Part shown: positions 6,151 through 7,198 of the stretch, piece after piece
Position numbering within the stretch: position 1 is the first letter of the stretch
How the letters are laid out: each line of letters starts with the position of its first letter
DNA from: Oscillospiraceae bacterium
GTDB lineage: Bacteria > Bacillota > Clostridia > Oscillospirales > Ruminococcaceae
Length of the DNA: 7,198 bases
Direction: 5' to 3'
NCBI GenBank assembly: GCA_003445125.1
Contig: DLVP01000057.1
Location: forward strand, 1-7,198
Position numbers and translations under genes: made by a program
Notes under the pieces: generated by a model
Database searches by the model: none
What the model saw: the letters and a program-made list of their open reading frames with translations, nothing else
Told to the model about the DNA's origin: nothing

Positions 6151-6588
6151 TCAACGGGAACTGATTTTTTTCTCCAATACCACCGTCGTTCCTTTTCCCA
6201 CATGGGAAGAAACCCGCACGTGATCCATAAAAGATTCCATCACGGCAAATCCGAGTCCTGCGCGTTCTTCTCCCGGTGCTGTGGTGTAAAGCGGTTCCAT
6301 GGCTTTTTTGATGTCCGCAATGCCGCACCCGTTGTCTTTGATGCGAATACGCACGCAGTTTCCTTCCAGAATCTCACAGACCATGGTAATGATCCCCAAT
6401 GTGTTGCGGTAAGCGTGGACGATGCAGTTGGTCACTGCTTCCGAGACGGCGGTTTTGATGTCCGACAGTTCGTCCACCGTGGGGTCAATTTGCGCCACAA
6501 AAGCCGCGGCGGTGCTTCGCAAAAAGGCTTCGTTGGCAGAACGGCTGACCGCTTGGATTTTCACACGATTTAAAACTTCCTTTTTCAT
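6151..6588 (-). CDS. spoIIAB: Anti-sigma F factor SpoIIAB (serine kinase)
   Basis: 145 residues, the family's usual length. It is a GHKL-fold protein kinase that holds SigF inactive and phosphorylates SpoIIAA. Visible parts are ANEAFLR with R24, corresponding to the sigma- and SpoIIAA-contacting R20 of B. subtilis; the N-box EAVTNCIVHAY with E50 and N54; DNGCGI at 85-90; and ERAGLGFAVMESFMD with R109 and the glycine-rich lid at 111-113. All expected catalytic residues are present. The ATG at 6588 has a perfect AAGGAG at 6595-6600, which overlaps the last base of the spoIIAA stop, so the two genes are tightly spaced (11 bases). The TGA stop is in the same frame as sigF. Confidence 0.95.
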   Translation of the reverse strand: MKKEVLNRVKIQAVSRSANEAFLRSTAAAFVAQIDPTVDELSDIKTAVSEAVTNCIVHAYRNTLGIITMVCEILEGNCVRIRIKDNGCGIADIKKAMEPLYTTAPGEERAGLGFAVMESFMDHVRVSSHVGKGTTVVLEKKISSR

Positions 6589-6599
6589 CAGATACTCCT

Positions 6600-6911
6600 T
6601 TACATAATGCGGGCAAGCTTGTCCAGCCCGGAAACTTTCATTACTTTTCGGATGTGATCGGACACATGAACGACTTCCACGATGCCGCCGAACGACTGCA
6701 TGGTCTTGAAACGTCCCATCACCAGTCCGATGCCCGAACTGTCCATAAAGGTGACCCCCGCAAAATCCAGAACAAGTGTCTGCGGATGTACGCGTTCGAT
6801 TGCGTTGTCGATTTCCTCCCGCATCCCGTGGGCGCTGTGGTGATCAATTTCGCCTTGAATATAGGCGGTTACTTTTTTTTCACTGATTTCAAGAATCACC
6901 GGCAAAATCAT
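6600..6911 (-). CDS. spoIIAA: Anti-sigma F factor antagonist SpoIIAA (STAS domain)
   Basis: 103 residues from the ATG at 6911. A STAS domain fills the protein: GEIDHHSAH at 20-28 and FMDSSGIGL at 55-63, where S58 is the phosphorylated serine. With this start the numbering of D23-H24-H25 and D57-S58 equals that of B. subtilis SpoIIAA, as recalled, which favours it. However GGAGG at 6913-6917 is only one base from this ATG. A TTG at 6905 would have a 7-base gap and lose two residues; a TTG at 6923 lies upstream of the SD and is unlikely. Unphosphorylated SpoIIAA binds SpoIIAB-ADP and releases SigF; SpoIIE phosphatase, not in the window, regenerates it. The C-terminus ends about 14 residues earlier than the B. 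subtilis protein. Confidence 0.93.
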   Translation of the reverse strand: MILPVILEISEKKVTAYIQGEIDHHSAHGMREEIDNAIERVHPQTLVLDFAGVTFMDSSGIGLVMGRFKTMQSFGGIVEVVHVSDHIRKVMKVSGLDKLARIM

Positions 6912-6912
6912 T

Positions 6913-6917
6913 CCTCC
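6913..6917 (-). promoter_or_regulatory. Shine-Dalgarno of spoIIAA, unusually close to the ATG
   Basis: GGAGG on the minus strand is separated from the ATG at 6911 by a single A. Its optimal spacing instead fits the in-frame TTG at 6905 (gap of 7). It follows the T tract of the upstream terminator by only 4 bases. Confidence 0.6.
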
Positions 6918-6921
6918 AAAC

Positions 6922-6960
6922 AAAAAAGAATCCTGTATCTGTCATGATACAGGATTCTTT
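6922..6960 (-). terminator. Intrinsic terminator after the riboflavin transporter gene, just before spoIIAA
   Basis: A perfect 15-base-pair stem (6925-6939 with 6946-6960) closes a 6-base loop and on the minus strand runs into six T (6922-6927, partly in the stem). It lies 35 bases after the stop of the upstream gene. On the plus strand the hairpin is followed only by CTGAAAA, so it is a minus-strand terminator. It also sits in what must be the leader of spoIIA. Confidence 0.85.
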
Positions 6961-6964
6961 CTGA

Positions 6965-6987
6965 AAATTCGATCGCAGTGTGTCGAT
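6965..6987 (-). promoter_or_regulatory. Possible spoIIA control region (weak Spo0A-box and SigH -10 candidates)
   Basis: On the minus strand 6973-6965 reads ATCGAATTT, which fits the SigH -10 pattern RNNGAATWW. On the plus strand TGTCGAT at 6981-6987 matches six of seven bases of the Spo0A box TGTCGAA. No SigH -35 (AGGA core) is found at the right distance, so this is a weak call. It is the only intergenic space where a spoIIA promoter could lie, since B. subtilis spoIIA is driven by SigH and Spo0A. Confidence 0.25.
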
Positions 6988-6995
6988 AGAAAAAA

Positions 6996-7198
6996 TTATT
7001 TTCTTATAAAGTCCGCCACCCGTTTGTATAAAACAAAAGTCAGTACCGAGTTGATGCCCGCCTTGCAGAGATTGAAAAGCAGGATAAACGGCATCAGTTG
7101 AAGAACCACCGCGCGGTCAACGCTCATAAACAGCGGTGTAATGACCAGGTTGGCAAAAAACATCGCAAAAGTCATGGCGAGCGTTCCCGCCGACAAAG
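6996..7198 (-). CDS. ECF transporter riboflavin S component, C-terminal end (partial, RibU-like)
   Basis: The gene enters from the right edge on the minus strand; about 67 codons are visible before the TAA at 6996-6998. No true start is inside the window. The sequence is hydrophobic with at least two membrane helices. SAGTLAMTFAMFFANLVITPLFM followed later by FNLCKAGINSVLTFVLYKRV resembles the RibU end pattern (GTLxMTxxMxxxNYxxxxPLY ... PFNLLKGxxNSxxTFLLYKR). RibU binds riboflavin and works with the shared EcfA/A'/T energising module, usually encoded elsewhere. If correct, an FMN riboswitch may precede the gene outside the window. Another ECF S component is the main alternative. A terminator follows after 35 bases. 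Confidence 0.7.
   Translation of the reverse strand, partial: LSAGTLAMTFAMFFANLVITPLFMSVDRAVVLQLMPFILLFNLCKAGINSVLTFVLYKRVADFIRK

Noticed and set aside
5467..6607. Several plus-strand open frames opposite sigF and spoIIAB
   Set aside because: All are antisense to well-identified sporulation genes and carry no recognisable domain.
6925..6960. Hairpin considered as a riboswitch or a plus-strand terminator
   Set aside because: It is a simple stem-loop with no aptamer-like structure, no plus-strand gene precedes it, and only the minus strand has the T tract.

Overview
The window is ordinary chromosomal DNA of roughly 50% GC that looks like a spore-forming member of the Clostridia (Firmicutes). 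The clearest sign is a complete spoIIA operon (spoIIAA, spoIIAB, sigF) on the minus strand. Supporting signs are a YesM/YesN-type two-component pair, a lipoprotein sugar-binding protein, strong GGAGG-type ribosome binding sites and an IscR-like Rrf2 regulator. The genus cannot be fixed from this sequence; an Oscillospiraceae/Ruminococcaceae-like anaerobe is only a guess. I see no tRNA, rRNA, CRISPR array, insertion sequence or phage gene, and no stretch over 300 bases lacks a gene.

Positions 1-579, plus strand: the last 47 codons of an RbsC-type sugar ABC transporter permease, then a 119-residue single-pass membrane protein with one InlB B-repeat (Flg_new) module, then an intrinsic terminator. 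This is the tail of a sugar-uptake operon that starts outside the window.

Positions 595-4926, plus strand: a good extended -10 promoter followed by three genes joined by 4-base ATGA overlaps. They encode a YesN-type response regulator (receiver plus AraC helix-turn-helix), a YesM-type membrane histidine kinase with a dCache-like extracytoplasmic domain, and an RbsB-like sugar-binding lipoprotein. The arrangement resembles the known sugar-sensing three-component systems AraPST and XylFII-LytS-YesN. The likely job is to sense an external monosaccharide and switch on the neighbouring ABC operon.

Positions 4930-5450: an Rrf2-family regulator with three cysteines suited to an iron-sulfur cluster. 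It has its own consensus promoter, overlaid by an imperfect inverted repeat. A strong bidirectional terminator separates it from the convergent spoIIA operon.

Positions 5449-6960, minus strand: spoIIAA, spoIIAB and sigF, the switch that activates the first forespore-specific sigma factor. A strong intrinsic terminator abuts the spoIIAA Shine-Dalgarno sequence, leaving no room for a promoter between them. Positions 6996-7198 hold the C-terminal end of a RibU-like riboflavin transporter S component, also on the minus strand.

I found no convincing undescribed system. The points most worth a second look are the terminator placed directly before spoIIAA, the small B-repeat membrane protein in the sugar ABC operon, the combination of a dCache kinase with a coupled binding protein, the shortened SigF N-terminus, and the inverted repeat across the rrf2 promoter.
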